Assembly (NCBI GenBank): GCA_937893485.1
Contig: CALBJL010000063.1
Span: 1-13,061, forward strand
From: an uncultured bacterium
GTDB taxonomy: Bacteria > Bacillota > Clostridia > Lachnospirales > Lachnospiraceae
DNA: 13,061 nucleotides
Direction of reading: 5' to 3'
Shown here one piece after another: positions 1 to 5,888 of this stretch (position 1 is its first letter; the number at the start of each line of letters is the position of its first letter). Position numbers and translations under genes: made by a program. The notes under the pieces were generated by a model. It worked only from the letters and a program-made list of their open reading frames with translations, searched no databases and had not been told where the DNA came from.

Positions 1-5
1 CTTTT

Positions 6-34
6 TTTATAAATCCGTGAAGCAGAAGTGTCAA
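6..34 (-). promoter_or_regulatory. Consensus promoter pointing out of the left edge
   Basis: The minus strand has a perfect -35 TTGACA (29-34), a 17-bp spacer and -10 TATAAA (6-11). It begins only 3 nt after the surface protein's stop codon. It should drive a gene beyond the window. No terminator separates it from the upstream gene. Confidence 0.6.
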
Positions 35-37
35 GTA

Positions 38-1429
38 TTATGATACAACATCAATATCCGAGACATCGATCATCGGATCCCGATAAAGCAGCCCATTCAA
101 AATACGCGCCTTAAAAAGCTCGATCTTGCTGTTATCCTTCGGCACAAAAATATCGTGGATACCATCCGTATTTTCTGCATCGGAGAGCCCTACCGTCCAC
201 GCACCGTTTCTGTCCTTGGCAAACGCTTTCTGGACACCATTGTAAGGATACAGGTGGAAACTGTCTGCCGCAGACTGCACCGCCTGAATATATACTGCAC
301 CATCTACCGGAGATGTACGCGACTGACCGTTAAACAGACCTCCAACCGCGATGGCAGTCTTACCGGAAACAGCTCCCGTGATCGTCAGCCGCTGGCTGAC
401 ACCGATCACCAGATCTCCTCCACCTGCAAATGCCGCTGTTTCTACTGTATCTGCATAATTCATCAGATCCAGCTGTGCGCCATCGGACACTCCCAGTGTG
501 TTTAACTGCGGTGCAAAGCTGCTGCCATTTGCAGGCTTTAGCTTTCCAGTGCTGACCGTCAGTCCCGTGAGGTCAGTAAATTTTATCCCATCATTTAAAT
601 ACTCATCACCATTCCAGATAACATAGGTATTATCATTCACCGGATTTCCATACACATTTGTTGTCGCCGAATCCTGCTGATGGATCGTAACACTTCCTGT
701 CACCTGATATTTCTGATTATCCGGATACATCAAATTTCCCTGCTGCTCACCGCGGCTTTCTCTCGCACCACAGGCGTAGATTCCCTGTATGGTGCCTGTT
801 TTTCCGCTAACGGTAATGTCTGCCGTTCCTGCAAATGTGTTCGTTTTTCCCTCATCAGTCGGCGTGTCGACCAGACTGCCCGCATAGATATTTTGTATGC
901 TGCTGTCGGTGACAATCACCTGTCCGCTCGTTCCGGTAACCGGCAAACTATTTTCTCCTGTATAATCAGTGATACCTCCGCAGAACAAATCGCCGTTTGA
1001 TTTATTACTCACAAAATCCACATTGTTCATCGTGAGCTTATGTCCATTTGCAAATACCGCGTTTCTGACCTGATTTGGCAGATTCAACGTCATGTTTTCA
1101 AATGTAACATCCGCCCCTATCAAAATGCCTGCTTCCCAAAGTGTCAAAGAATCACTCTGTGTGTTCCCTGCAATCGTCAGGTTTTTATCAATGACAAATA
1201 CATTGTCCCGATTGTTAGAATCCCCGACCACAAAACTACCGTTGATCCGAATCACATCGCCGTCGGCTGCATCGGTCAACGCCTTACGAAATTCGTCCTC
1301 ATTTTGAACTACATGTTCTGGGGAGTTGCTTGCTGCTGCAAAGGTGTTTTCGGCATGAACGCCCACTACCTGCGTCACCATGAGCAGGGATAAGGCGAAC
1401 GCCAACGCTTTCTTTTTCAAAATTCCCAT
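38..1429 (-). CDS. Secreted beta-helix-like surface protein, function unknown
   Basis: A 463-aa exported protein. Residues 1-26 form a signal peptide (basic MGILKKK, hydrophobic core, cleavage likely after VHA or the following AAA). About residues 36-145 resemble a pectate-lyase-like adhesive or right-handed beta-helix region: NEDEFRKALTDAADGDVIRI, then short strands of the kind FVIDKNLTIAG, VTFENMTLNL and LTMNNVDFV. The rest (150-463) remains strand-rich, with repeated Thr/Gly/Asn-rich rungs. No catalytic residues, LPXTG motif, transmembrane anchor or cell-wall-binding repeat is visible, so attachment is unclear. The ATG at 1429 has GAGGAG about 12 nt upstream, slightly long. The stop lies 37 bp from the window edge and is followed at once by a promoter-like sequence, so the end seems real, though the abrupt finish could also mean loss of C-terminal domains. 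It is in its own transcription unit; a link to the sugar genes is not shown. Confidence 0.75.
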   Translation of the reverse strand: MGILKKKALAFALSLLMVTQVVGVHAENTFAAASNSPEHVVQNEDEFRKALTDAADGDVIRINGSFVVGDSNNRDNVFVIDKNLTIAGNTQSDSLTLWEAGILIGADVTFENMTLNLPNQVRNAVFANGHKLTMNNVDFVSNKSNGDLFCGGITDYTGENSLPVTGTSGQVIVTDSSIQNIYAGSLVDTPTDEGKTNTFAGTADITVSGKTGTIQGIYACGARESRGEQQGNLMYPDNQKYQVTGSVTIHQQDSATTNVYGNPVNDNTYVIWNGDEYLNDGIKFTDLTGLTVSTGKLKPANGSSFAPQLNTLGVSDGAQLDLMNYADTVETAAFAGGGDLVIGVSQRLTITGAVSGKTAIAVGGLFNGQSRTSPVDGAVYIQAVQSAADSFHLYPYNGVQKAFAKDRNGAWTVGLSDAENTDGIHDIFVPKDNSKIELFKARILNGLLYRDPMIDVSDIDVVS

Positions 1430-1481
1430 CTTTGTTTTACGCTCCTCTTCTCTAAGTTTTCTAATAGTGTCCGTGTTCTAA

Positions 1482-1511
1482 AGTATATCAAAACACGCAT
1501 GATTTGTCCAA
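1482..1511 (-). promoter_or_regulatory. Promoter of the secreted surface protein gene
   Basis: The minus strand has -35 TTGGAC (1506-1511) and -10 TATACT (1482-1487) with an 18-bp spacer; reading the -35 as TGGACA gives 17 bp. The predicted start near 1475 leaves a leader of about 46 nt containing GAGGAG ahead of the ATG. The promoter lies about 30 bp from the inverted-repeat element. Confidence 0.6.
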
Positions 1512-1540
1512 CCAATTTTTGGTAATTTTTTATATAAAAG

Positions 1541-1702
1541 TAACAGTTCAGCCATGGCTTAAAAAACGAGGACATCATGCTTGCATGAATGGGATCGTTT
1601 TTTAAGCCATGAGGTGAGCGCCGGATTATGAGCAAAGTTAACTGCGAAGCAGTGGGAAAACGCCAGAAGGCGTCTTTGCGAATGGCGCGGGCTGAACTGT
1701 TA
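1541..1702. repeat. 162-bp nested inverted-repeat element (MITE/REP-like or structured RNA)
   Basis: The element is bounded by a perfect 13-bp inverted repeat, TAACAGTTCAGCC (1541-1553) and its complement (1690-1702). Inside is a perfect 16-bp inverted repeat at 1554-1569 and 1595-1610, forming a long hairpin. Next comes an arm closed by GCGCC/GGCGC (1618-1622, 1684-1688) and GCAAAG/CTTTGC (1632-1637, 1674-1679), carrying two small hairpins, ACTGC-GAA-GCAGT (1641-1653) and ACGCC-AGAA-GGCGT (1660-1673). The whole folds as a three-way structure on either strand. It lies between the importer terminator and the next promoter. No convincing protein is encoded; a 102-codon frame crossing it ignores this structure. 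The design suggests a non-autonomous mobile repeat or a structured noncoding RNA; I cannot tell which from one copy. Confidence 0.75.
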
Positions 1703-1707
1703 CATAT

Positions 1708-1736
1708 AAAAAGATGCACCGCCAAAGCGGTGCACC
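1708..1736 (-). terminator. Intrinsic terminator of the importer operon
   Basis: On the minus strand GGTGCACCGC pairs with GCGGTGCATC (10 bp, one G-U) around a TTTG loop, and TTTTTATAT follows directly. It lies 30 nt after the mmsB stop and is a textbook Rho-independent terminator. Confidence 0.9.
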
Positions 1737-1765
1737 GATGTAAATGGGAGAATTATGAAAAAATG

Positions 1766-2938
1766 TTATTCGCTCTTCTTCTTTGATACTACGTCAAAGA
1801 TAACTGCTGCTAATAATACAAGTCCTTTAACGACCTTCTGGTAGTTGGCATCCACACCCATGATAGACATACCTAAGTTGATGACACCCATCAGAACCGC
1901 GCCGACGATAACGCCGGGAACCGTACCGGTTCCACCATATGCGGAAGCGCCACCGATGAAGCAGGAACCGATCGCATCCATCTCGTAGTTCTGTCCGTAT
2001 GTAGGCTGTGCAGATGTCATACGTGCGATGGTAAGCATACCTGCCAGTGCAGATAACAGACCCATGTTTGCATACGCTAAGAAGTATACGTTGTTGGTAT
2101 TGATACCAGACAGCTTGGTTGCTTTCTCATTACCGCCGACTGCGTAGAAATAACGTCCGGTTGTTGTCATAGATGTAATGTAACCATAGATCAATACGAT
2201 CACAAGTACCCATACGAGTGCGGTCGGAATACCTTTGTACTTCGCAAGGCTGTAAGAGAACCATAAAATTACAACACTCAGTACAATGGTCTTTGCGATC
2301 AAAGCGCTGAAAGAACCGGTCTCATAGCCTTTGGATTTCTTGTTCATATAACCCTTTAACTGTACGAAAATAAAGATTACGACTGCAAGCATGCCTGCCA
2401 GTAAACAGGTCAGATTGATCGTTGCGTTACCAAACAGATCAGGGATATAACAGTCAGCCCCACCACCAAACAGGTTGATAAATGTCTCATTTTTAATAGA
2501 GATCGTCATACCGTCGAGCACTACGTTCGACAGACCTCGGAAAACGAGCATACCTGCCAGTGTCGTGATGAACGGCGGTACATGTACAAACGCGATCCAG
2601 AAGCCCTGCCATGCACCGATTGCCAGACCTACGAGTAACATCACAAGAATGGATACCCATACATTGACACCCTTGTTTTCCATCAATGTTGCGCCGACTG
2701 CTCCGACGAAGCAGACGATCGAACCTACGGAAAGGTCGATGTTACCACCGGTCAGGATACATAATAACATACCGGTTGCCAGCACAAACACGTATGCGTT
2801 CTGTGCGATTAAGTTGTTGATGTTCTGCGGAAGCAGGATCTTTCCACCTGTTTTCCATGCGAAGAACCCTGTTACAAGCAATAATACGATAATCATCGTA
2901 TATTTTTTTACAAATTCCATAATAGTTTCTTTATTCAT
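1766..2938 (-). CDS. mmsB: Multiple-monosaccharide ABC transporter permease (GguB-like)
   Basis: A 390-aa integral membrane protein of the BPD_transp_2 (RbsC/XylH/GguB) family with about ten hydrophobic segments. Recognisable family parts are the early LTGGNIDLSVGSIV segment, PPFITTLAGMLVFRGL, the cytoplasmic coupling-type loop AVGGNEKATKLSGINTNN, and the near-terminal GGASAYGGTGTVPGVIVGA. It forms the sugar channel and is energised by the ATPase encoded just upstream. The length with a central insert around residues 160-230 matches GguB/XylH better than the shorter RbsC. The ATG at 2938 is preceded by AGGAG and lies 3 nt after the ATPase stop. A terminator begins 30 nt after its stop, so this is the last gene of the operon. 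Confidence 0.94.
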   Translation of the reverse strand: MNKETIMEFVKKYTMIIVLLLVTGFFAWKTGGKILLPQNINNLIAQNAYVFVLATGMLLCILTGGNIDLSVGSIVCFVGAVGATLMENKGVNVWVSILVMLLVGLAIGAWQGFWIAFVHVPPFITTLAGMLVFRGLSNVVLDGMTISIKNETFINLFGGGADCYIPDLFGNATINLTCLLAGMLAVVIFIFVQLKGYMNKKSKGYETGSFSALIAKTIVLSVVILWFSYSLAKYKGIPTALVWVLVIVLIYGYITSMTTTGRYFYAVGGNEKATKLSGINTNNVYFLAYANMGLLSALAGMLTIARMTSAQPTYGQNYEMDAIGSCFIGGASAYGGTGTVPGVIVGAVLMGVINLGMSIMGVDANYQKVVKGLVLLAAVIFDVVSKKKSE

Positions 2939-2941
2939 TGT

Positions 2942-4480
2942 CTACTCTCCTTTGCTTGATCTCAGAATGTAAGACATGATCTTCTCCTGAGTTGCCTCTT
3001 CCCTGGATACCTCGCCGACAATCTTTCCTTCGTTCATGACATAGATGCGATCGCTCATGCCAAGCACCTCGGGAAGCTCGGAAGAGATCATGATTACGGA
3101 TTTACCGGCTGCAACCAACTGATTGATGATACAGTAAATCTCATATTTTGCACCGACATCAATACCGCGGGTCGGCTCATCCAGAATCAGTATGTCCGGA
3201 TCAGCAAACATCCATTTTGCCAGCAGTACCTTCTGCTGGTTACCTCCGGAGAGGTTGCCGACATTCTGCTCTACCGTCGGACATTTTGTTTTTAATTTTT
3301 CCTTATACTCGACTGCGACTGCATATTCCTTATCCTTATCAATCACACGATGGGAGGAAATCGCATTGAGGTTTGCAAGCGTCGTATTGATCTTGATCGG
3401 GTTCGAAAGGATCAGTCCGTTGCCCTTCCGGTCCTCGGTCACATATGCCAGCTTGTGATCAATCGCATCACGAACAGCCTTTAGCTGCACTTCTTTCCCG
3501 TTGATGACGAGTTTTCCTGAGATATTCGTTCCGTAGCTCTTGCCGAAAATACTCATCGCCAGCTCCGTACGGCCAGCGCCCATCAATCCGGAAATACCTA
3601 CAACTTCACCTTTGCGCACATTGATCGATACATCATCAACGACCTTGCGCTCTGTATACAGTGGATGATGAACGGTCCAGTTTTTCACCTCAAGGTTTAC
3701 CTCGCCGATCTTTACATCCGGTCTCTTCGGGAACCGGTCTGCGATCTCACGGCCTACCATGCCGCGGATGATCCGGTCCTCGTTAATTTCATCTTTACCC
3801 TTTACCATTGTCTCGATGGTCGAACCATCACGGATGACGGTAATCTTGTCTGCCACATAAGCGACCTCATTGAGCTTATGTGATATAATAATACAGGTCA
3901 TTCCTTCCTGTTTAAATTTCAAAAGTAAATCCAGCAGAGCCTTCGAATCTGTCTCATTTAAAGAAGCGGTAGGCTCGTCAAGGATGAGCAGCTTTGCATT
4001 TTTTGCCAATGCCTTTGCGATCTCAACCAACTGCTGTTTTCCAACACCGATGTCCTTGATCAGTGTTCTCGAAGATTCTTTCAATCCTACTGTCTGTAAA
4101 TGCTTATCTGCCTGACCGTAAGTCTCGGTCCAGTCGATCTTTGCCTTTTTTCCACGCTCATTTCCAAGAAACATGTTCTCGCCGATTGTCATGTACGGAA
4201 TCAGCGCCAGTTCCTGATGGATAATAACAATTCCTTTTTCTTCGCTGTCTTTGATCTTTGTGAATTTACACAATTCCCCATCATATATGATGTCACCCTC
4301 ATAAGTTCCATAAGGGTAAATACCGCTCAATACATTCATCAGTGTGGACTTTCCTGCACCGTTCTCACCGACCAGCGCATGGATCTCGCCCTCCTCTACC
4401 AGAAGGTTGACATTATCCAATGCCTTTACACCGGGAAATGTTTTGGTAATATTTTTCATTTCAAGCAATGTCTTTGCCAA
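2942..4480 (-). CDS. mmsA: Multiple-monosaccharide ABC transporter ATP-binding protein (GguA-like)
   Basis: A 512-aa protein with two fused ABC ATPase domains, the standard size for sugar importers of the RbsA/MglA/GguA type. Domain 1 has Walker A GENGAGKST (38-46), a divergent signature GVGKQQ near 145-150 and Walker B LLILDEP (164-170). Domain 2 has a degenerate Walker A, GLMGAGRTE, a good signature LSGGNQQK and Walker B ILILDEPTRGID. One active and one degenerate site is normal for this family. It powers uptake by the permease encoded 3 nt downstream. The start is a TTG at 4480: AGGGAGGG (4487-4494) sits 6 nt before it, whereas the next ATG is seven codons further in and poorly spaced. A strong hairpin just upstream should lower expression relative to chvE. 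Confidence 0.95.
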   Translation of the reverse strand: MAKTLLEMKNITKTFPGVKALDNVNLLVEEGEIHALVGENGAGKSTLMNVLSGIYPYGTYEGDIIYDGELCKFTKIKDSEEKGIVIIHQELALIPYMTIGENMFLGNERGKKAKIDWTETYGQADKHLQTVGLKESSRTLIKDIGVGKQQLVEIAKALAKNAKLLILDEPTASLNETDSKALLDLLLKFKQEGMTCIIISHKLNEVAYVADKITVIRDGSTIETMVKGKDEINEDRIIRGMVGREIADRFPKRPDVKIGEVNLEVKNWTVHHPLYTERKVVDDVSINVRKGEVVGISGLMGAGRTELAMSIFGKSYGTNISGKLVINGKEVQLKAVRDAIDHKLAYVTEDRKGNGLILSNPIKINTTLANLNAISSHRVIDKDKEYAVAVEYKEKLKTKCPTVEQNVGNLSGGNQQKVLLAKWMFADPDILILDEPTRGIDVGAKYEIYCIINQLVAAGKSVIMISSELPEVLGMSDRIYVMNEGKIVGEVSREEATQEKIMSYILRSSKGE

Positions 4481-4494
4481 AAGAATCCCTCCCT
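4480..4494 (-). promoter_or_regulatory. Ribosome site supporting a TTG start for mmsA
   Basis: AGGGAGGG at 4487-4494 on the minus strand is separated by 6 nt from the TTG whose first base is 4480. This spacing favours TTG over the in-frame ATG seven codons later. It also follows the terminator T run closely. Confidence 0.7.
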
Positions 4495-4506
4495 GCTTAT
4501 CTCCTT

Positions 4507-4538
4507 AAAAACAGGCGGGCTGTCTGCAACCCGCCTGT
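4507..4538 (-). terminator. Strong intrinsic terminator between chvE and mmsA
   Basis: On the minus strand a 12-nt arm ACAGGCGGGTTG pairs with CAGCCCGCCTGT around the tetraloop CAGA, with one G-U pair. TTTT follows at once. The mmsA ribosome site lies less than 25 nt further on. Partial readthrough must supply mmsA and mmsB unless they have another promoter, which I do not see. Confidence 0.85.
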
Positions 4539-4559
4539 AAAAACTCGTGTTACACGTTT

Positions 4560-5732
4560 TTACTTCAGATCGTCCTCTGTATAGTATCCAGAATCGATCA
4601 GGAGCTCTTTGTAGTTGTTTGCATCAGCAAATACGGGCTCGCAGAGGTATGAAGGAATGATACCGGTTCCATTGTCATAGGTCTCTGTATCGTTTACAGG
4701 TGCCTCTTCACCCTTCATGATGCTCTCAACCATGATAACAACCTGTGCTGCCAATGCTCTTGTATCCTTGAAGATAGACATTGACTGCTTGCCATCAATG
4801 ATGTTCTTAACACTTGCTACGTCACAATCCTGACCTGTTAAGATCGGGTACTTTCCGGTGTAGTTTGATGCTAATGCGTTTGCAACACCGAGTGCTGTAG
4901 AGTCATTAGATGCTAATACAACATCCAGATCCTTGTCTGTGTAGTAAGAAGATAAGATGTTCTCAAATCTTGCCTGTGCGATCTCTGTTGCCCAGTTAGC
5001 TGTAGCTACGTCCTCTTTTGCAATCTGTCCTGACGGAACAACCAGCTTGCCTTCATCGATGTAGGGCTGTAATACGTCCATAGCGCCGCCGTAGAAGAAG
5101 TTTACGTTGTTGTCACCGGGATCACCGGTTACGATTTCCATGTTGAACGGTCCATCCTGATTGTCCAGATCTAACTGGTCAACGATGTACTGTCCCTGTG
5201 TCTTACCTACTAAGTAGTTATCGAATGTAGCATAGTAAGAAACTGCATCAGAGTTCATGATCAGACGGTCATAAGCGATGACCGGAATGTTCTTCTCCTT
5301 TGCCTGAGCTAATACGGTTCCTAAGGAATCACCGTCGATAGATGCGATTACGAGTACCTGACATCCGTTGTTAATCATGTTCTCAATCTGCGAAACCTGG
5401 GTAGCGATATCGTTAGATGCAAACTGCAAGTCTACGTCATAACCTGCTGCCTCAAGCTCGCTCTTCATGTTGTTACCATCCTGATTCCATCTCTGAAGAT
5501 CCTTGGTCGGCATTGCAACACCGATCAGTCCGCCTTCGCCTGTTGCTGCTGCGTCATCGCTTGCTGCATCATCGCTTGCTGCATCGTCTGCTGCTGCATC
5601 GTCTGTCGCTGCGTCATCGCTTGCTGCTGCATCATCTGCAGCAGGCGCGTCTGCCGACTGGCTGCCACAACCGACGAATACGGTTGCTGCCATTGCTACA
5701 CTAAGTAACGTTGCTAATAGTTTTCTTTTCAT
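4560..5732 (-). CDS. chvE: Multiple-monosaccharide ABC transporter substrate-binding lipoprotein
   Basis: A 390-aa exported solute-binding protein of the ChvE/XylF class. The signal peptide ends in FVGCG, with Cys22 the predicted lipid anchor. Residues about 23-67 are a low-complexity Ala/Asp/Ser linker built from repeated pentapeptides such as SDDAA. The binding domain follows, with VAMPTKDLQRWNQDG, VIAYDRLIMNSD and ATFDNYLVGKTQGQYI, and the conserved LTGQDCDVASVKNIIDGKQ near residue 295. It should capture an aldose outside the membrane and deliver it to the permease encoded two genes downstream. The ChvE class binds several sugars (glucose, galactose, arabinose, xylose, fucose in various hosts). 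GGGAGG lies about 11 nt before the ATG. A strong hairpin terminator follows the stop, which probably makes this protein more abundant than the ATPase and permease. Confidence 0.93.
   Translation of the reverse strand: MKRKLLATLLSVAMAATVFVGCGSQSADAPAADDAAASDDAATDDAAADDAASDDAASDDAAATGEGGLIGVAMPTKDLQRWNQDGNNMKSELEAAGYDVDLQFASNDIATQVSQIENMINNGCQVLVIASIDGDSLGTVLAQAKEKNIPVIAYDRLIMNSDAVSYYATFDNYLVGKTQGQYIVDQLDLDNQDGPFNMEIVTGDPGDNNVNFFYGGAMDVLQPYIDEGKLVVPSGQIAKEDVATANWATEIAQARFENILSSYYTDKDLDVVLASNDSTALGVANALASNYTGKYPILTGQDCDVASVKNIIDGKQSMSIFKDTRALAAQVVIMVESIMKGEEAPVNDTETYDNGTGIIPSYLCEPVFADANNYKELLIDSGYYTEDDLK
5551..5640. repeat. Six tandem 15-bp units within chvE (linker region)
   Basis: Six consecutive 15-bp units start at 5551, 5566, 5581, 5596, 5611 and 5626. 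They are variants of the plus-strand unit GCGTCATCGCTTGCT (copies at 5551 and 5611 are identical). Each unit encodes a five-residue block of the SDDAA type in the ChvE linker. The exact register keeps the frame, so copy number could change by slippage without breaking the protein. Confidence 0.85.
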
Positions 5733-5764
5733 CTTTGAAAACCCTCCCTTGTTTTGATGAATTA

Positions 5765-5793
5765 ACTATATCACATCGGTTTCTGTACAAACT
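5765..5793 (-). promoter_or_regulatory. Activator-dependent promoter of chvE-mmsA-mmsB
   Basis: The minus strand has an extended -10, TG-A-TATAGT, with the hexamer at 5765-5770. At 17-bp spacing the -35 position (5788-5793) reads AGTTTG, a poor match to TTGACA. The predicted start is near 5758, leaving a short leader with GGGAGG ahead of the chvE ATG. A weak -35 with adjacent direct repeats fits control by an activator. Confidence 0.55.
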
Positions 5794-5829
5794 TGCGATG
5801 TTCTGCACATTTTTTCTGCACAGATGTTC
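5781..5829 (-). promoter_or_regulatory. Direct repeats upstream of chvE, candidate response-regulator operator
   Basis: Three same-direction copies of a motif reading (in plus-strand letters) TTCTGCACA, TTCTGCACA and TTCTGTACA lie at 5814-5822, 5801-5809 and 5781-5789. In addition, GATGTTC occurs at 5797-5803 and 5823-5829. A related CTGCACA occurs at 5874-5880. The lowest copy overlaps the -35 position and the others lie just upstream, the usual placement for an AraC-type activator. The YesN-like regulator encoded upstream is the obvious candidate; binding is inferred. Confidence 0.55.
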
Positions 5830-5842
5830 CGGCAGAATAAGA

Positions 5843-5877
5843 GCAGGACAAAATTGCCATCCGCAATCCCGTCCTGC
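5843..5877 (-). terminator. Hairpin after the sensory operon, weak terminator or attenuator
   Basis: GCAGGAC and GTCCTGC (7 bp) enclose a second ATTGC/GCAAT stem (5 bp) across a small AAA/CCC internal loop, with a 5-nt terminal loop. On the minus strand it is followed only by the mildly T-rich TCTTATTC. It starts 11 nt after the lipoprotein stop. Partial termination between the sensory and importer operons is the most likely role. Confidence 0.45.
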
Positions 5878-5888
5878 ACAAATATTTG

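Noticed and set aside
1541..1702. CRISPR array or tRNA as an explanation for the structured element
   Set aside because: There are no regularly spaced repeats with spacers, and the branched fold lacks a tRNA-like acceptor stem, CCA end or T-loop motif.
1417..1725. A 102-codon minus-strand frame across the palindromic element
   Set aside because: It runs through the terminator, the element, the promoter and into the surface gene start. It has no ribosome site or recognisable domain, and the inverted repeats explain the sequence better.
2942..4480. Degenerate second Walker A (GLMGAGRTE) as a sign of a broken ATPase
   Set aside because: A degenerate site in one half is normal in RbsA/MglA/GguA-type double ATPases.
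5417..5757. Plus-strand frames rich in Ala/Ser or Leu/His/Arg opposite chvE
   Set aside because: They are antisense readings of the tandem 15-bp repeats and the chvE signal region, with no protein-like composition.
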